The notes beneath the pieces were generated by a model. It was not told the origin of the DNA and did not search any database. It saw nothing but the letters and a program-made list of their open reading frames with translations. From NCBI RefSeq assembly GCF_000364225.2, contig NZ_AQFT02000001.1, forward strand, positions 1,922,001 to 1,986,000: 64,000 nucleotides of DNA, written 5' to 3'. The translations under genes were made by a program, and so were the position numbers. Positions 27,998 through 37,794 of the stretch are shown piece after piece. The stretch's first letter is position 1. Each line of letters starts with the position of its first letter. The stretch is from Eubacterium plexicaudatum ASF492 (GTDB lineage: Bacteria; Bacillota; Clostridia; Lachnospirales; Lachnospiraceae).

Positions 27998-30345
27998 TTA
28001 GTCGACCACTAATATAGTAAGAGGCACTTTTTTAATTTTCCCTGCGAGAAGCCCGCCAAAAGCAGCAAAGAGAAGCGTTACAACAACCATAGGCAAAACT
28101 AAGCCTATAAAATTCGGATGTGACACAAAATTGCTGATACCTGCCAGCTTCATCACAGAAGATACAAGCGGATCTGTAATGACTGCCGCTAAAAGCGTAC
28201 CGATAAGTCCACCAAGAACGGCAACCATAGCAAAGCGCAATGCAAAGGTCAGCCGCAGACTTGCCGATGAAAAGCCTATGGCTTTATAAATCCCTAAATC
28301 TTTCTGCTCGGCTAAAAGAATTTTACTGCCTGTCATAACGGTCACAATCAGGATAAAGACCATTACCAATGCGTACATCAGCACAAGAAGAGCCTGCATA
28401 GCCGAGATAATGCCGAAAAGCCCCGGCCAGGTATTTTCGTGGACATGAATATCACCACCGTATGCGGATTCCAGTGCCTCAGTGATAACGCCTTTTTGCG
28501 AGCTGTCTGCAAGGAAGTAATGCCAGCACCAAAGATTCGGATGATCCCGGCCGATTTTAAGATACCCCTCACGGTTCATACCAAAATTATCGCCCATATC
28601 GTTTGCACAGGAGTAAATGCCGGAAACCATATATTCACCGTTTCCGCTGTCACCTCTGACTGTCACGGTATCACCGATAGCAATACCGAAATTAGAGGCG
28701 ATAAATTCTGTTATTACGATTTCATTATCAGCAGTACAGGTGCGTCCCTCTAAAATGTGAAAACGCTCCGGCTGGTCAATGACATTTGCCGTGTAGGAGA
28801 TTCCGTTCAGCGAAGCGGTTGGCATAGCCAGTACATAGGTATCTGTAATGTCGGTATATCGCAAAATGGTCTTTTCAACTTCCTCCTGTGTCAGCTCACC
28901 GAAAGACTGCACGCCAATGTCGTGGTCTGCGGGATTAAAAGCGTCCATCATTCCTTTGCCGTCTGAGCCGAGCCATGAATCCATCCGTCCCACGAGAGAA
29001 GCAAAGAACACTAACAGGAGAGCTACAACAAACGCTCCGATATATCTGCTTTTTCCACCAGGCAACTGACGGAATGCAAGTCGGAAATGAATATTGCTGC
29101 CAAATGCCGCAGGTTTTGTAATTTTTGTAACTGTGCCGTCTGTTTCGCCCCGAATCGCTTTCATCGGCGTGATTTTACCGATTCTGCGTGTTCTGATAAA
29201 AATAAACAGGGCAAGTAAAAGCGTAATTAAGATAAATGCGGTTGCCATAAACAGGAGTGACGGAGTTTTGGGCATCAATACACCCGTTGTTGTCAGTGTA
29301 GCATTTGTAACCATACCGCCGAGAGGAACGGAGAGCAAAAAGCCAATCATAAGCCCCAAGGCGGCAGGAATACCATACTGCAAAAGCTGTAACAGACGCA
29401 GCTTCATGCTATCAAGCCCTACCGTTTTCAAAATTCCCATATTCACAAAGTCAGAAGCGATTGTACTGCTGATACTGTGGCTTAAAACAATCAGAACGAC
29501 AAACAGCAGCACAAGGACAAACGCCAGAAGTATTCCGCTGAACGCATTTTGCAGAATCAACATAAAGCCTGCTATGGCGTCCTTGCTATGGATGGATTCT
29601 GTATATTCGGCAAGTGCGGTTTGTTCATTCAAAAGACTGTTCAGTTCTGAAACAGTTAAATTATATTCTTTCCCCCGGAAGATATGTAGCATTGCTCCGT
29701 CACGGGCAAGAGCGTCAATTCCGGCATTGTGAATAAGGCCTAATGCAACAGCCCGGTCTACTTCGCTGATAAGAAATCCTTTCATGCCGATCATAGAACT
29801 TCCCATATAAACATCTTCATAAAATCCCTTTATGGTAAGAGTAAGGTTTTTTCCGGCTCTTGCAATGGCAAAGGTGATTTCATCACCGGGCTTAATGCCA
29901 AACATCGATACCATTGACGGCGACACATACACCTCGCCCTGCAGTATGGATTCGGGTTGCTGTGTGTACCCCGATAAATCATCGGCAAAAAAGCGATAAC
30001 GGTTTTCTGCCGGAATGTAGGTGATTAGCTGTCCCTCGCTGTCGGATTCCGTTTCGTTTGCAGTATAGTTTGAATAGATAAGGCTCTGTGTTTCCACACG
30101 CTCTATTTCATCCAAAGCCTCCATACTGTTTTTAAGCCCTGTTGTATCAGATAAATTTTCTACCCAGGCGGTCAGCTCGCCATAGCCCGATCTGTCAAGT
30201 TCGCTCCCGATATAGTTTCCGGAATTCGTCCATACCGTAAGCACCGTCCCAAGAGCAGCCGCTACAAGCAGGGTGAGAATAAAATTCCGAAAAGTGCGCC
30301 CTTATGCCGCTTTAAGTTTGCTTTTAATAAAGTCTTGTTTTCCAT
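27998..30345 (-). CDS. FtsX-domain ABC permease (MacB/LolE-like, two FtsX units)
   Basis: Start ATG 30345 after AAAGGAGGTTGCTTT. The A4 run at 30281-30284 is one base short; repair joins MENKTLLKANLKRHKGALFG to the first helix ILTLLVAAALGTVLTVW. The protein is about 782 residues: N-terminal helix, 220-residue outer domain, three helices (about 240-370), a central helix, second outer domain (CTADNEIVITEFIASNFGIA), and three final helices ending GKIKKVPLTILVVD. Such permeases export lipids, peptides or virulence lipoproteins with an ATPase partner; the gene upstream retains only the tail of one. Confidence 0.82.
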
Positions 30346-30362
30346 AAAGCAACCTCCTTTTC

Positions 30363-31643
30363 TTACCACCCCAAAGAGGAAAGCCAGTTCAAAACTTTGT
30401 TTTCTCTTGCTTTCAGGTCATCGTTTCCGTAGGGCGGCAGATCCAGTCCATCCAAAATTTTGCCGTCCTCCAAATATAAAATACGGTTTCCGTGTATAGC
30501 GGCTCGGACATCATGCGTTACCATTAAAATACTTTGTCCGTCGTGGTAAAGCTCCGTTAAAAGGTTCATCACTTCTTCGCTGTTTGCCTTACCCAGTGCG
30601 CCCGTGGTCTGGTTCATTACAATGCTCCATTCGGTAGATTCAAATTCTCCGAAATTGTCCTTGCTTACGCTGTCAAGAGCGTCCCTGACATCGTCTATCT
30701 CCATTGTTTCGGAATTATTAAGGCGGTTTATCAGAATCTCATAACGCTCGTGTGATTGCTTTGTCCCGATTCCGTTCTTTTCGCCCTCTGCCAGATAAAA
30801 GTTCGTAACTGCGGGTGTGTCGGTAACAATCATTTCATTGTTTACATATTCCACTACTACGCTTTTTCCCGTTTTATCTGCGATTGCGAAATGCACCATG
30901 TAACCAAAAGAAGCGTGCATATCGTAACTGCCAAGCAGTTCGATTGCCTCCTCTACATTGGCGGCTTTATCGAGCAGCAAACGAATAGCGGTAGTTGTTG
31001 TAATGTCCGGCTTATCCGTATTCTGTTCAATGGTTGCGCTGTCCTGAATCATATTGACGGAAACGGCAAGCCCCATTTCATTCAGTCCGTCAAGGGGAGC
31101 ATAAAGCCCGGCAAGCGCCTGTATCTCATCGGATAACGCTGAAAGGCTGATCCCACTCATGCTTATAAAATCCGTATTGACTGTGGATACGGAATGATAG
31201 CCATTCTCCGGCTGGCTTTGTATCACCATCGCATTACAGGTGTTCCAGTCAAAATTCCTTCCGAACAGCGAATCGCCGTTTGCATTTTCAACAGATATTG
31301 TGCTACACCCAAAGGGATTGCCGCCGAACAGAAGATTTCCAAAATCCGCTACTCCGCTTTCCATTAAGAATGAAACTACCTCGGCGTCCGATGAAGCGCC
31401 ACCTCCGGACAAAAACTCATCGAATCCGTAATCCCCGGTATATCTGACAGCGGACAGTCCACCCGTCAATTCTGTAATTTCTTCCGATAAAACAATATCA
31501 TTTGTTTGTTCCTCTCCCTGTGTGTTGGATATCCCATAACTACCATCGTTGGTAGACTGCGTTTCTTCATTTTTACTGCTGCAACCGGCAAAGGCTGTTA
31601 TTAAAAATAACACCGCCAGTAAAATAGTTAATTTCTTTTTCAT
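30363..31643 (-). CDS. Chimeric ORF: lipoprotein Ntn-hydrolase (C45/choloylglycine-hydrolase type) joined to ABC ATPase tail
   Basis: Residues 1-345 form a lipoprotein (lipobox ITAFAGC) of the linear-amide C-N hydrolase group: the nucleophile Cys lies in FGCSTISVENANGDSLFGRN, followed by FDWNTC and MGLAVSVNM. From about residue 347 the sequence switches to the end of an ABC ATPase: TGALGKANSEEV, then QSILMVTHDVRAA with the H-loop, and RILYLEDGKILDG. Walker A, signature and Walker B are missing. TGAL occurs in both parents (NQTTGAL and DEPTGAL), so the joint is at microhomology. It is in frame and intact, and directly precedes the permease. Confidence 0.8.
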   Translation of the reverse strand: MKKKLTILLAVLFLITAFAGCSSKNEETQSTNDGSYGISNTQGEEQTNDIVLSEEITELTGGLSAVRYTGDYGFDEFLSGGGASSDAEVVSFLMESGVADFGNLLFGGNPFGCSTISVENANGDSLFGRNFDWNTCNAMVIQSQPENGYHSVSTVNTDFISMSGISLSALSDEIQALAGLYAPLDGLNEMGLAVSVNMIQDSATIEQNTDKPDITTTTAIRLLLDKAANVEEAIELLGSYDMHASFGYMVHFAIADKTGKSVVVEYVNNEMIVTDTPAVTNFYLAEGEKNGIGTKQSHERYEILINRLNNSETMEIDDVRDALDSVSKDNFGEFESTEWSIVMNQTTGALGKANSEEVMNLLTELYHDGQSILMVTHDVRAAIHGNRILYLEDGKILDGLDLPPYGNDDLKARENKVLNWLSSLGW

Positions 31644-31709
31644 CGTGAACGCTCCTTACGCTAAGTGGTTTTCTGATAATTCTATTATATCTGCGGTCAA
31701 TTGAAATAG

Positions 31710-31729
31710 CAAATGCTTATATTAAATAC
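31710..31729. promoter_or_regulatory. Shared 20-bp upstream motif, copy 2, in a divergent promoter
   Basis: CAAATGCTTATATTAAATAC, one mismatch from 27955-27974. It is 65 bases from the LysR start and about 65 from the hydrolase start, the usual place for a LysR-type binding site that controls both directions. Confidence 0.5.
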
Positions 31730-31794
31730 ATTCCCATAGTTGACGGGCATAGCAAAATATGCTACACTATATGCAAACAAAGGAGGATGTGCTT

Positions 31795-32678
31795 ATGGAA
31801 CTGAGAGTATTACAGTATTTTTTGGCTGTTGCAAGAGAAGAAAACATTTCAGGTGCAGCAGAATTTTTGCATCTTTCACAACCCACCTTGTCACGCCAAC
31901 TGAAAGATTTGGAGAATCAACTTGGAAAGCAACTGTTTATAAGAGGTAACAGAAAAATAACCCTCACAGAAGAGGGTATGATACTGCGCAAGCGCGCGGA
32001 AGAAATTACAGAACTTGTCAAAAAACAGAGAATGAAATTACTTCATCGGACGATGCTCTTGCCGGAAATATAACAATCGGTGCAGGTGAAACCGACGGAA
32101 ACCGTTTCCTAATAAAAGCCATGAACGCTATACAACAAGACTATCCTCTTGTGCATTTTCACATTGTAAGCGGCGATAAAGAGATGATTACAGAAGCCAT
32201 TGACCGTGGCTCTATTGACTTTGGAATCGTTTTCGGAAATATAGATACCACAAAATATGATTCCATACCGATTGACTATAAAGATACATGGGGCGTTTTA
32301 ATGCGGCGTGACGCAGAACTTGCCGAGAAAGAATTTATCACGGCAGAGGATTTAATGGATAAGCCCCTTATCATTTCAAGGCAGGCATTTCAAAATTCAG
32401 AATTAAAAAATTTCTTCCACACAGAACAGGAGAAGCTGAATATTGCAGCTACTTACAGTCTGCTTTTTAACGGTTCGCTAATGGTAGATGAGGGATTGGG
32501 ATATGCAATATGTTTTGATAAACTTGTAAATGTTTCAGGAGATAGCAACTTGTGCTTCAAACCGCTTATACCAAAAATTGAAGCACACATGGGTACCATT
32601 TGGAAAAAATATCAGGTTTTTTCTAAACCGGCACAGAAGTTCTTGCAGAAATTACAGGAAACAAATACACACAAATAG
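31795..32678 (+). CDS. LysR-family transcriptional regulator (frameshifted)
   Basis: ATG 31795 follows AAAGGAGGATGTGCTT. N-terminal winged helix: MELRVLQYFLAVAREENISG, AAEFLHLSQPTLSRQLKDLE, GNRKITLTEEG. The effector domain (GAGETDGNRFLIKAMNAIQQ, DFGIVFGNIDTTKYDSIPID, DELGYAICF-like region) is one frame away; one A added to the run 32020-32025 joins KKTENEITSSDDALAGNITI. About 294 residues. Divergent from the hydrolase/permease genes, which it probably controls. Confidence 0.85.
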
Positions 32679-32879
32679 AAATTTTATTTTTTCCCCCTTC
32701 CTACGCTAAGACTTTTGATATCCGTTGCTTCTCAAGTATTTTACATAGACATACAAACCTTTTGATTTTGCCTCAAGGGGGCAAATTTACGGATAGGGTG
32801 GGTTTAAATTTCAACGGGGTGGGATCCACTTTTTAATTATATTTCTTCCCAAAAGCCCTCTTTCCTGCCCCTATATTTC

Positions 32880-33674
32880 TCATACCTGCACTGCCAGTGA
32901 CTCTGCCAGTTCCTCCACCTGATCCATTGTAAATCCAAAGTACCTTGCCACTTCTTCTTTCTGCAGCTTTCCATCCTCCAGCATTTTTAACGCAATCTCC
33001 TTTTTTTCCATATCAATCAGTTCTTCCATTCCCTTGCTCATAGCTTCCACTCCTTTTTCATCGTTTTTATAATACCCAACCTGCCTGGCCAGCGGCTGGT
33101 AATACATATCCGACGGGCTGCTGCATGAAAAATCATGCATAAGCCGCCCAATCGGGTCATCCCCGCGGTAAGCCCCGTTCACATAAATAATATGCGTACC
33201 GTCCCCGAGCAGTTTTCCGGTTTCTGATACAACCCTCTGCGCATGGTACACAGGCAGGCCGCAGCCCATAACATCTTTTTCTGTAATAAAAATGCAGTAG
33301 CATTCCGGGAGCCTGTCGTATTCTTCCCCTTTTACAAGGGTGTTTGCATCCATCATGCTGGCATTATACCTTGCCCGCTTCACGCCGGCCCCCTTGTCCG
33401 CCCGCTGTATTTCTATATCAACCGGTTCTTCCTCTGTTGTTTGCGCATGAATGTCAAGCCTGACAGAATGCCCGCGCAGGTTTTTTATTTCCCTCTGCGT
33501 ATGCACCTGTGTAACCCTGATGTCTGTCCTTTTTAATATGATGCGCAAGACCAGCTCCGTGCATTCAATATTTTCATCAAACACCCGGCTCATCAGTTCA
33601 TCGTCAAACAGTGTAAATCCCTCTATTTTCCGCCGTAGTTTTACTGCCCTGTTTTGATCTGCCAATTTATCCAC
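32880..33674 (-). CDS. Rpn-family PD-(D/E)XK nuclease (recombination-promoting)
   Basis: 264 residues, complete, with a GTG start after AAGATGG. Nuclease core: LRGHSVRLDIHAQTTEEE and VDIEIQRADKG, giving the D...ExQ active-site pattern; AGVKRARYNASMMDANTLVK and EYDRLPECYCIFITEKDVMG follow, then the typical charged tail ending in MTMDQVEELAESL. Rpn proteins promote recA-independent recombination in E. coli and are linked to phage defence and genome rearrangement; the role here is inferred. A fragment of a relative lies at 22975-23191. Confidence 0.85.
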   Translation of the reverse strand: MDKLADQNRAVKLRRKIEGFTLFDDELMSRVFDENIECTELVLRIILKRTDIRVTQVHTQREIKNLRGHSVRLDIHAQTTEEEPVDIEIQRADKGAGVKRARYNASMMDANTLVKGEEYDRLPECYCIFITEKDVMGCGLPVYHAQRVVSETGKLLGDGTHIIYVNGAYRGDDPIGRLMHDFSCSSPSDMYYQPLARQVGYYKNDEKGVEAMSKGMEELIDMEKKEIALKMLEDGKLQKEEVARYFGFTMDQVEELAESLAVQV

Positions 33675-33877
33675 ACCATCTTTCTTAAATGTTTCACTAT
33701 ATTCATGTTAACACACTGGCATGCATGGTTCAATACCTGTTTTCATAGACCGCAGCCTGATACTGAAAAGCTATATGATTTGAAAAAGGGTTGCTGTACT
33801 TAAAGCCGAAATTCCCATGAGCCCACCTCACAATTCATTTTCCTATCTGTGGCTCATCTGTCGTTTAGAGCCCCCTG

Positions 33878-33930
33878 CACCCTCGCAGACCGCAGAGGCA
33901 AAGCATTATGCGCCTCTGCGGAATAGGGTG
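33878..33930. terminator. Long GC-rich hairpin
   Basis: CCGCAGAGGC (33890-33899) pairs with GCCTCTGCGG (33912-33921), extended by CACCCT and AGGGTG at the outer edges. It lies beyond the 3' end of the gene at 33955 read leftwards. No T run follows on that strand, so processing or attenuation is also possible. The rest of 33675-33954 is empty. Confidence 0.5.
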
Positions 33931-33954
33931 TGACGGTTATATCTGTATATCCGA

Positions 33955-34356
33955 TTACGCCTCTTTACGAATGCCAAACATACCATTCAGCATGGATAAC
34001 ACTTTCTCCATGCTACTTTCCTTGGAACCGGAAGTCTTGTAGGCCTCCCTCCATTCCTGCGCCAGCCTTTTCATTTTCGTTCCGGCTGTTTCCGGGGCAT
34101 TCCCATCTGTCCCCTGCGGCTTTTTATTGTTTTTTGAGTCTTCTTCCATTGTCATTTTGCGGAAACCCGTCTCTGAATTTTCATCCTCCACATAACGCTC
34201 CCTTGTGCCGTCCTGGTAGCCCTGCACAATCGCATCATAAAGGTTCGCATAAGCCCTGACGGAATCCTCCGGCTCGTCTGCAATGCCGTATGCGCTTCCT
34301 GTCCTCTGCCCTTTCAGCTTTTTCAGCTCCCCTGCCAGTTCGCCGCCTACTGACAT
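33955..34356 (-). CDS. Unknown protein, third gene of the DUF6033 operon
   Basis: 133 residues from ATG 34356, which follows GGAGGATTTGAT; the longer upstream frame lacks a site. Sequence is charged and helical (MSVGGELAGELKKLKGQRTG, SVRAYANLYDAIVQGYQDGT, MKRLAQEWREAYKTSG). No signal peptide. It follows the 181-residue gene by about 20 bases. Not recognised; the operon context links it to the two proteins upstream. Confidence 0.65.
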   Translation of the reverse strand: MSVGGELAGELKKLKGQRTGSAYGIADEPEDSVRAYANLYDAIVQGYQDGTRERYVEDENSETGFRKMTMEEDSKNNKKPQGTDGNAPETAGTKMKRLAQEWREAYKTSGSKESSMEKVLSMLNGMFGIRKEA

Positions 34357-34378
34357 ATCAAATCCTCCATTTCCAAAT

Positions 34379-34924
34379 TTACGCCCTGAAATCCACTCCG
34401 CCGAGCGTCCCATCAAGCTGGTCTAAAATACCGGTGTCAAAAGCGTCCCCCGGTTTCCATCCCGGATTGTTCTGTCTTACCAATGCCTCCAAACGACTTC
34501 CATAGTCCCCTTCCATTCTGTCCAATGTCCACGAAGCAGAACTGCATTGTTTTGAAGGAAGAGTGTTTAAATACTTATTGATGACATCGTTTCTCCTGGT
34601 TCCTTCCGGTATGCTCTTTCCATTAGTGCTGATAAAATCCTGTTTTACCACCTCTGCCAGTTCTGCCTTTACTTCATCTGACACAGACACAATTTTTTTC
34701 CAGTCGCTTCTCCCCGATATACATCTGTCTGCCTGCTCTTTTGACATCCAGGGAATACCGTTCTCATCATAATATAAATTGCTGTGCTTATGCTTTACCC
34801 CTCCGCTAATAGCAGCACCCATCTGGTTAGATGTACTTGTTTTATTTCCATTCTTCTGCGAAAACAGTTTATTCAAAAGGGAATACTGCGAAAACCCTCT
34901 CAGATTGTTACTGCTGATATTCAT
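34379..34924 (-). CDS. DUF3879-like protein, second gene of the DUF6033 operon
   Basis: 181 residues, ATG behind GAGGAGGAGAGGAT. Begins MNISSNNLRGFSQYSLLNKL. The middle has SDEVKAELAEVVKQDFISTN, and the C terminus NPGWKPGDAFDTGILDQLDG, a motif also seen at 48742-49101 (PNWKNADPFDASILDS), so the two are paralogues. The match to DUF3879 is by remembered motif and should be treated as tentative. No signal or membrane segment, so a cytoplasmic or unconventionally exported protein. Confidence 0.65.
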   Translation of the reverse strand: MNISSNNLRGFSQYSLLNKLFSQKNGNKTSTSNQMGAAISGGVKHKHSNLYYDENGIPWMSKEQADRCISGRSDWKKIVSVSDEVKAELAEVVKQDFISTNGKSIPEGTRRNDVINKYLNTLPSKQCSSASWTLDRMEGDYGSRLEALVRQNNPGWKPGDAFDTGILDQLDGTLGGVDFRA

Positions 34925-34938
34925 ATCCTCTCCTCCTC

Positions 34939-35735
34939 TTATATCTTCAAATCCAGATTTGCGCCAACCTGCTGCCGGTCTTTTACTGTGGTTTTGCCTG
35001 AATCTTCTTGCTGGGCAGCTTCGATGATTGTTTTCATATCTGTGTCATTCAGATAAACCGTGCCATCTTTGGAAGTAGCCATTTTTCATTTATAAGCTGT
35101 CCGGCCTTGTTCGGAATTGTTGTTCCATCTTCCATTACTACTTTCTTTTCTTCCGACTTTTCGCTTTCCTTCGCTTCCTCTGCCTTTTCCTCTAATTTCT
35201 CCGCATTTTCACGGGCTTTCTCTCTTGACTTCTCAATCCGCTCTTCGGCATTTTCCTGCGCTTCTTTGCGGAGTTTTTCATTCATTTCATCTTTTCTCAC
35301 TACAACGGCAAAACTGGAAAAATTACCATTTTCGTCTACATAGCCATGCCTGCAAACCGCAGTATATCCCATTGATTTTTCAAAATTATCAACCCATTTG
35401 GTAGCAGATTCCACATCTTTCAATCGCTGCGCATATTCCTTTGCTGCCTGCGGATCACTCTGCATTTTCTCCAAAAGTTTGGGATTGACACTAACAACAT
35501 TCACTTTACTGTCATTACTTGTGTTAAGTCCATATCCTGTCTGCAATTTGATATACGGTACTTGCTTCTGCAGATTTTTTAGATATTCCTCATTGCCGCC
35601 ACTCTTTGCTATTTCGGCATTTTTCTGTGTAGCCGCTGTTTCTTTTGTTTCCTCTTTCTTTGCCGTTTCCTTTCTTGATAAAGCATATGTGTTTTCATAA
35701 ACACTGCTGTAATTGCCCACTCCTGTAATTGCCAT
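34939..35735 (-). CDS. DUF6033-family protein (frameshifted near 3' end)
   Basis: ATG 35735 (MAITGVGNYSSVYENTYALS) at good spacing from AAGGAGGAT; the in-frame ATG 35741 is too close to the site. A highly charged helical stretch (EAQENAEERIEKSREKAREN and on) precedes VVMEDGTTIPNKAGQLINEK. The T5 run at 35082-35086 is one base short; repair extends into MATSKDGTVYLNDTDMKTII and a tail ending ANLDLKI just before the next gene. About 264 residues. Function unknown. Confidence 0.72.
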
Positions 35736-35765
35736 AATCATATCCTCCTTAAAATTTAATTCCTT

Positions 35766-36813
35766 TTAATCGAATATTTTATACAGCGCCATCACCCAAT
35801 CATCCTTTTGCTTTATGTGGGGAATCTGGTCGTGATTTGAAATAACGGTGCCTTTTTCACCAACATACGCATAAGCAAATATGTTCTCATCCTCCCTGCA
35901 TCGGGTATAAGAACAGCTATCTATGATGAGTAATACCACGCCTGTTACTGCTGCCAGAACTGCTGCCATGCACAGTTTTTTCCGGTATGGGCGGCAACCG
36001 GCAATCTCACCCATCCGCCTTTTCATGTCTGCAAATTCCTTTTCCCCGGCATAGGTGACGGCAGGCGGTGTACCCTCCGATTTGAAACTCAGCAGTTTCA
36101 GGGTTTTCAGCAGCACCATGCCATATTCATGCGCCGTCCTCCTGCTGCTCTGTATGCACACCCTGTCGCAGATATCCTCCAAATCCGCCCGGAACTGTTT
36201 CTGGCAGACTGTCAGGAACGGGTTCACCCATAAGGGGCACCGCAGGATATCCCATGCAAGCCCAAACCATAAATGCCCCAATCGGATATGCGTCCGCTCA
36301 TGCTGTACAACATATTTTAGTTCATCCTGGCTGTAACTCCCCATACCACTTTAGGAATGACAATCTTTGGTTTCAGCAGCCCAACTGTAAACGGCGTCAC
36401 ATTCATGTCTGTAATCCTGACCTGTATATTATCCGGAAAACCCTTTTCCATTCCGCCAACCGACTTCCGGAGGCACAGCCGCTTTCCGAATATACAGACA
36501 GCGACTATAAAGATACCCGCCATATAAATATAGTCAGCCCACAGGCAGGTCATGGTTCCATGCGTGATCCGTCCTGTTATTCCCACCACAACCTTATTCT
36601 CATAAAACAGCTTCAGCTTTCCAAGGAACGGGATGAGCAGGAAGGATGACCATAACAGCCCCTTATGAATGTCTGTCTTAAAAAAAGCATCTTCCGGAGC
36701 AGCATAACAAGCCCAATCAGCACAAAGGAAAATGCCGCGCACCGTACAAGCTTGGTAGTGTAATATGCCGCGCAGAAATCCAAAAGGCTGCCAATCCGTG
36801 ACCAGTCAGGCAT
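35766..36813 (-). CDS. M56 (BlaR1/MecR1-type) membrane metallopeptidase (frameshifted)
   Basis: ATG 36813 overlaps the BlaI stop. Helices near the start (CAAYYTTKLVRCAAFSFVLI), a loop, IYMAGIFIVAVCIFGKRL, then NVTPFTVGLLKPKIVIPKVV and the zinc site ELKYVVQHERTHIRLGHLW. Two repairs are needed: one base in the A7 run 36680-36686 and one in the C4 run 36339-36342; both are runs one base short. The sensor domain after the last helix (VVLLIIDSC) is brief. With BlaI it forms a cell-wall-stress switch whose target genes are not evident nearby. Confidence 0.82.
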
Positions 36814-37231
36814 GGGGTTCACCCTCTTTATCCGTGGATTCTGTCCCCCCGCTCCCTGCTTTTTCCAGAATCTCCTCCAGCTCTTTTATCTGTTCATCCG
36901 TCAGTGCGAAGCTCTGCAAAAGCGCCGCCATCGCATTTGTCCCATTGCCGGAAAAATAGCTGTCCACGAACTTCCTGCTATTCTCCTTCACGCATTCCTC
37001 CCTTGACCTCTGTACATAATAGTGGTAAACCCTCGAATCATGCTCATCCACCGTATAACCGAGGATGTCTTTCTGGTTCAGGCGGTTCATCAACACCCGC
37101 ACCATCCTCATCGACATACCCACATTCCTCTGCATCCTCTTGTAGACCTCAGAGGAAGTCAAAGGCTCTCCGTACGCCCACAGGACTTCCATGATCTGCC
37201 ATTCGCTCGGTGTAATCTCCTCCTTTGCCAT
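36806..37231 (-). CDS. BlaI/MecI-type repressor
   Basis: Start ATG 37231 (MAKEEITPSEWQIMEVLWAY) after AAGGCAGAGAT. 141 residues: winged helix with TSSEVYKRMQRNVGMSMRMV and MNRLNQKDILGYTVDEHDSR, then dimerisation helices and an acidic tail. The stop overlaps the M56 start by eight bases, so the two are coupled. Target dyads were not identified; repeat family A lies in its promoter region. Confidence 0.88.
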   Translation of the reverse strand: MAKEEITPSEWQIMEVLWAYGEPLTSSEVYKRMQRNVGMSMRMVRVLMNRLNQKDILGYTVDEHDSRVYHYYVQRSREECVKENSRKFVDSYFSGNGTNAMAALLQSFALTDEQIKELEEILEKAGSGGTESTDKEGEPHA

Positions 37232-37276
37232 ATCTCTGCCTTCCTTTCGTTTTATTTCGTCATTTTGTATATCGGT

Positions 37277-37470
37277 CAATTATTGTTAATCATTAATAGA
37301 TGTTGACGCTTTTGAATGATGCAGGTACGGACAGAGGGCAGATTATGGGAATTTACTCCCCGGCTTTCCAAGTAATTTCCGTTATCAGGCCGCCCGACCT
37401 GCCTGCGGAAAAAAGCAGACCGCCGCATATGGCGGATGATGGCCATCATGCGGCGGTTTGTCTTTTGTAG
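37277..37470. repeat. Intergenic repeat family A, copy 2
   Basis: Begins TCAATTATTGTTAAT, shares the AT-rich leader with 42145-42245 and the TTTCCAAGTAATTTCCGTTA core plus GC-rich hairpin with 7440-7585. The hairpin (AGACCGCCGCATATGGCGGA...CGGCGGTTTGTCTTTTG) is the most stable of the set. Located upstream of the BlaI gene. Confidence 0.7.
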
Positions 37471-37500
37471 TATTTCCATATGGTCTTGCCTCTTTATGAA

Positions 37501-37609
37501 TCCCTTGTTTTCAGCGGTTTTCCCGATATTCTGTTCATTCCCTTTGTATCAAATAAGCGGTTTACATTTCTATGTAAACGCTCTTTTTGATACAATCTGA
37601 TTTTGCCTT
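37501..37609. repeat. Intergenic repeat family D, copy 1, with nested palindrome
   Basis: Nearly the same 109 bases recur at 48585-48693. The centre is a palindrome: GTATCAAA...TTTGATAC outside and GGTTTACAT...ATGTAAAC inside. In copy 2 the inner stem is weaker. Precedes the lipoprotein gene at 37795. Confidence 0.75.
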
Positions 37610-37662
37610 TGTAATTTTTGATTTTACCTATACTTTTTGATTTTGCCCCATAGGAAAATCAA
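37598..37662. promoter_or_regulatory. Three TGATTTTRCC direct repeats plus dyad ahead of a lipoprotein gene
   Basis: TGATTTTGCC at 37598, TGATTTTACC at 37619 and TGATTTTGCC at 37638, spaced 21 and 19 bases. The last is also one arm of a dyad, TTGATTTT-N10-AAAATCAA (37637-37662). The same dyad, including its ten-base centre GCCCCATAGG, recurs at 38636-38661 before the next gene. Spacing of two helical turns suggests cooperative binding. Confidence 0.55.
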
Positions 37663-37794
37663 ATTGTAGAAAAATATATTTATTTATGGAAAATTCTGCA
37701 GTATAATCTTTTTAAACAAATCAAATTTTTTAGAAATTTCCTTGATGATTTTGCGTTTATATTAAGTAACTGCTTTTTTGAGGAGGCATATATC

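Noticed and set aside
32679-32879. Possible small gene after LysR
   Set aside because: Only short frames and a T-rich stretch; nothing beyond a weak terminator-like sequence.
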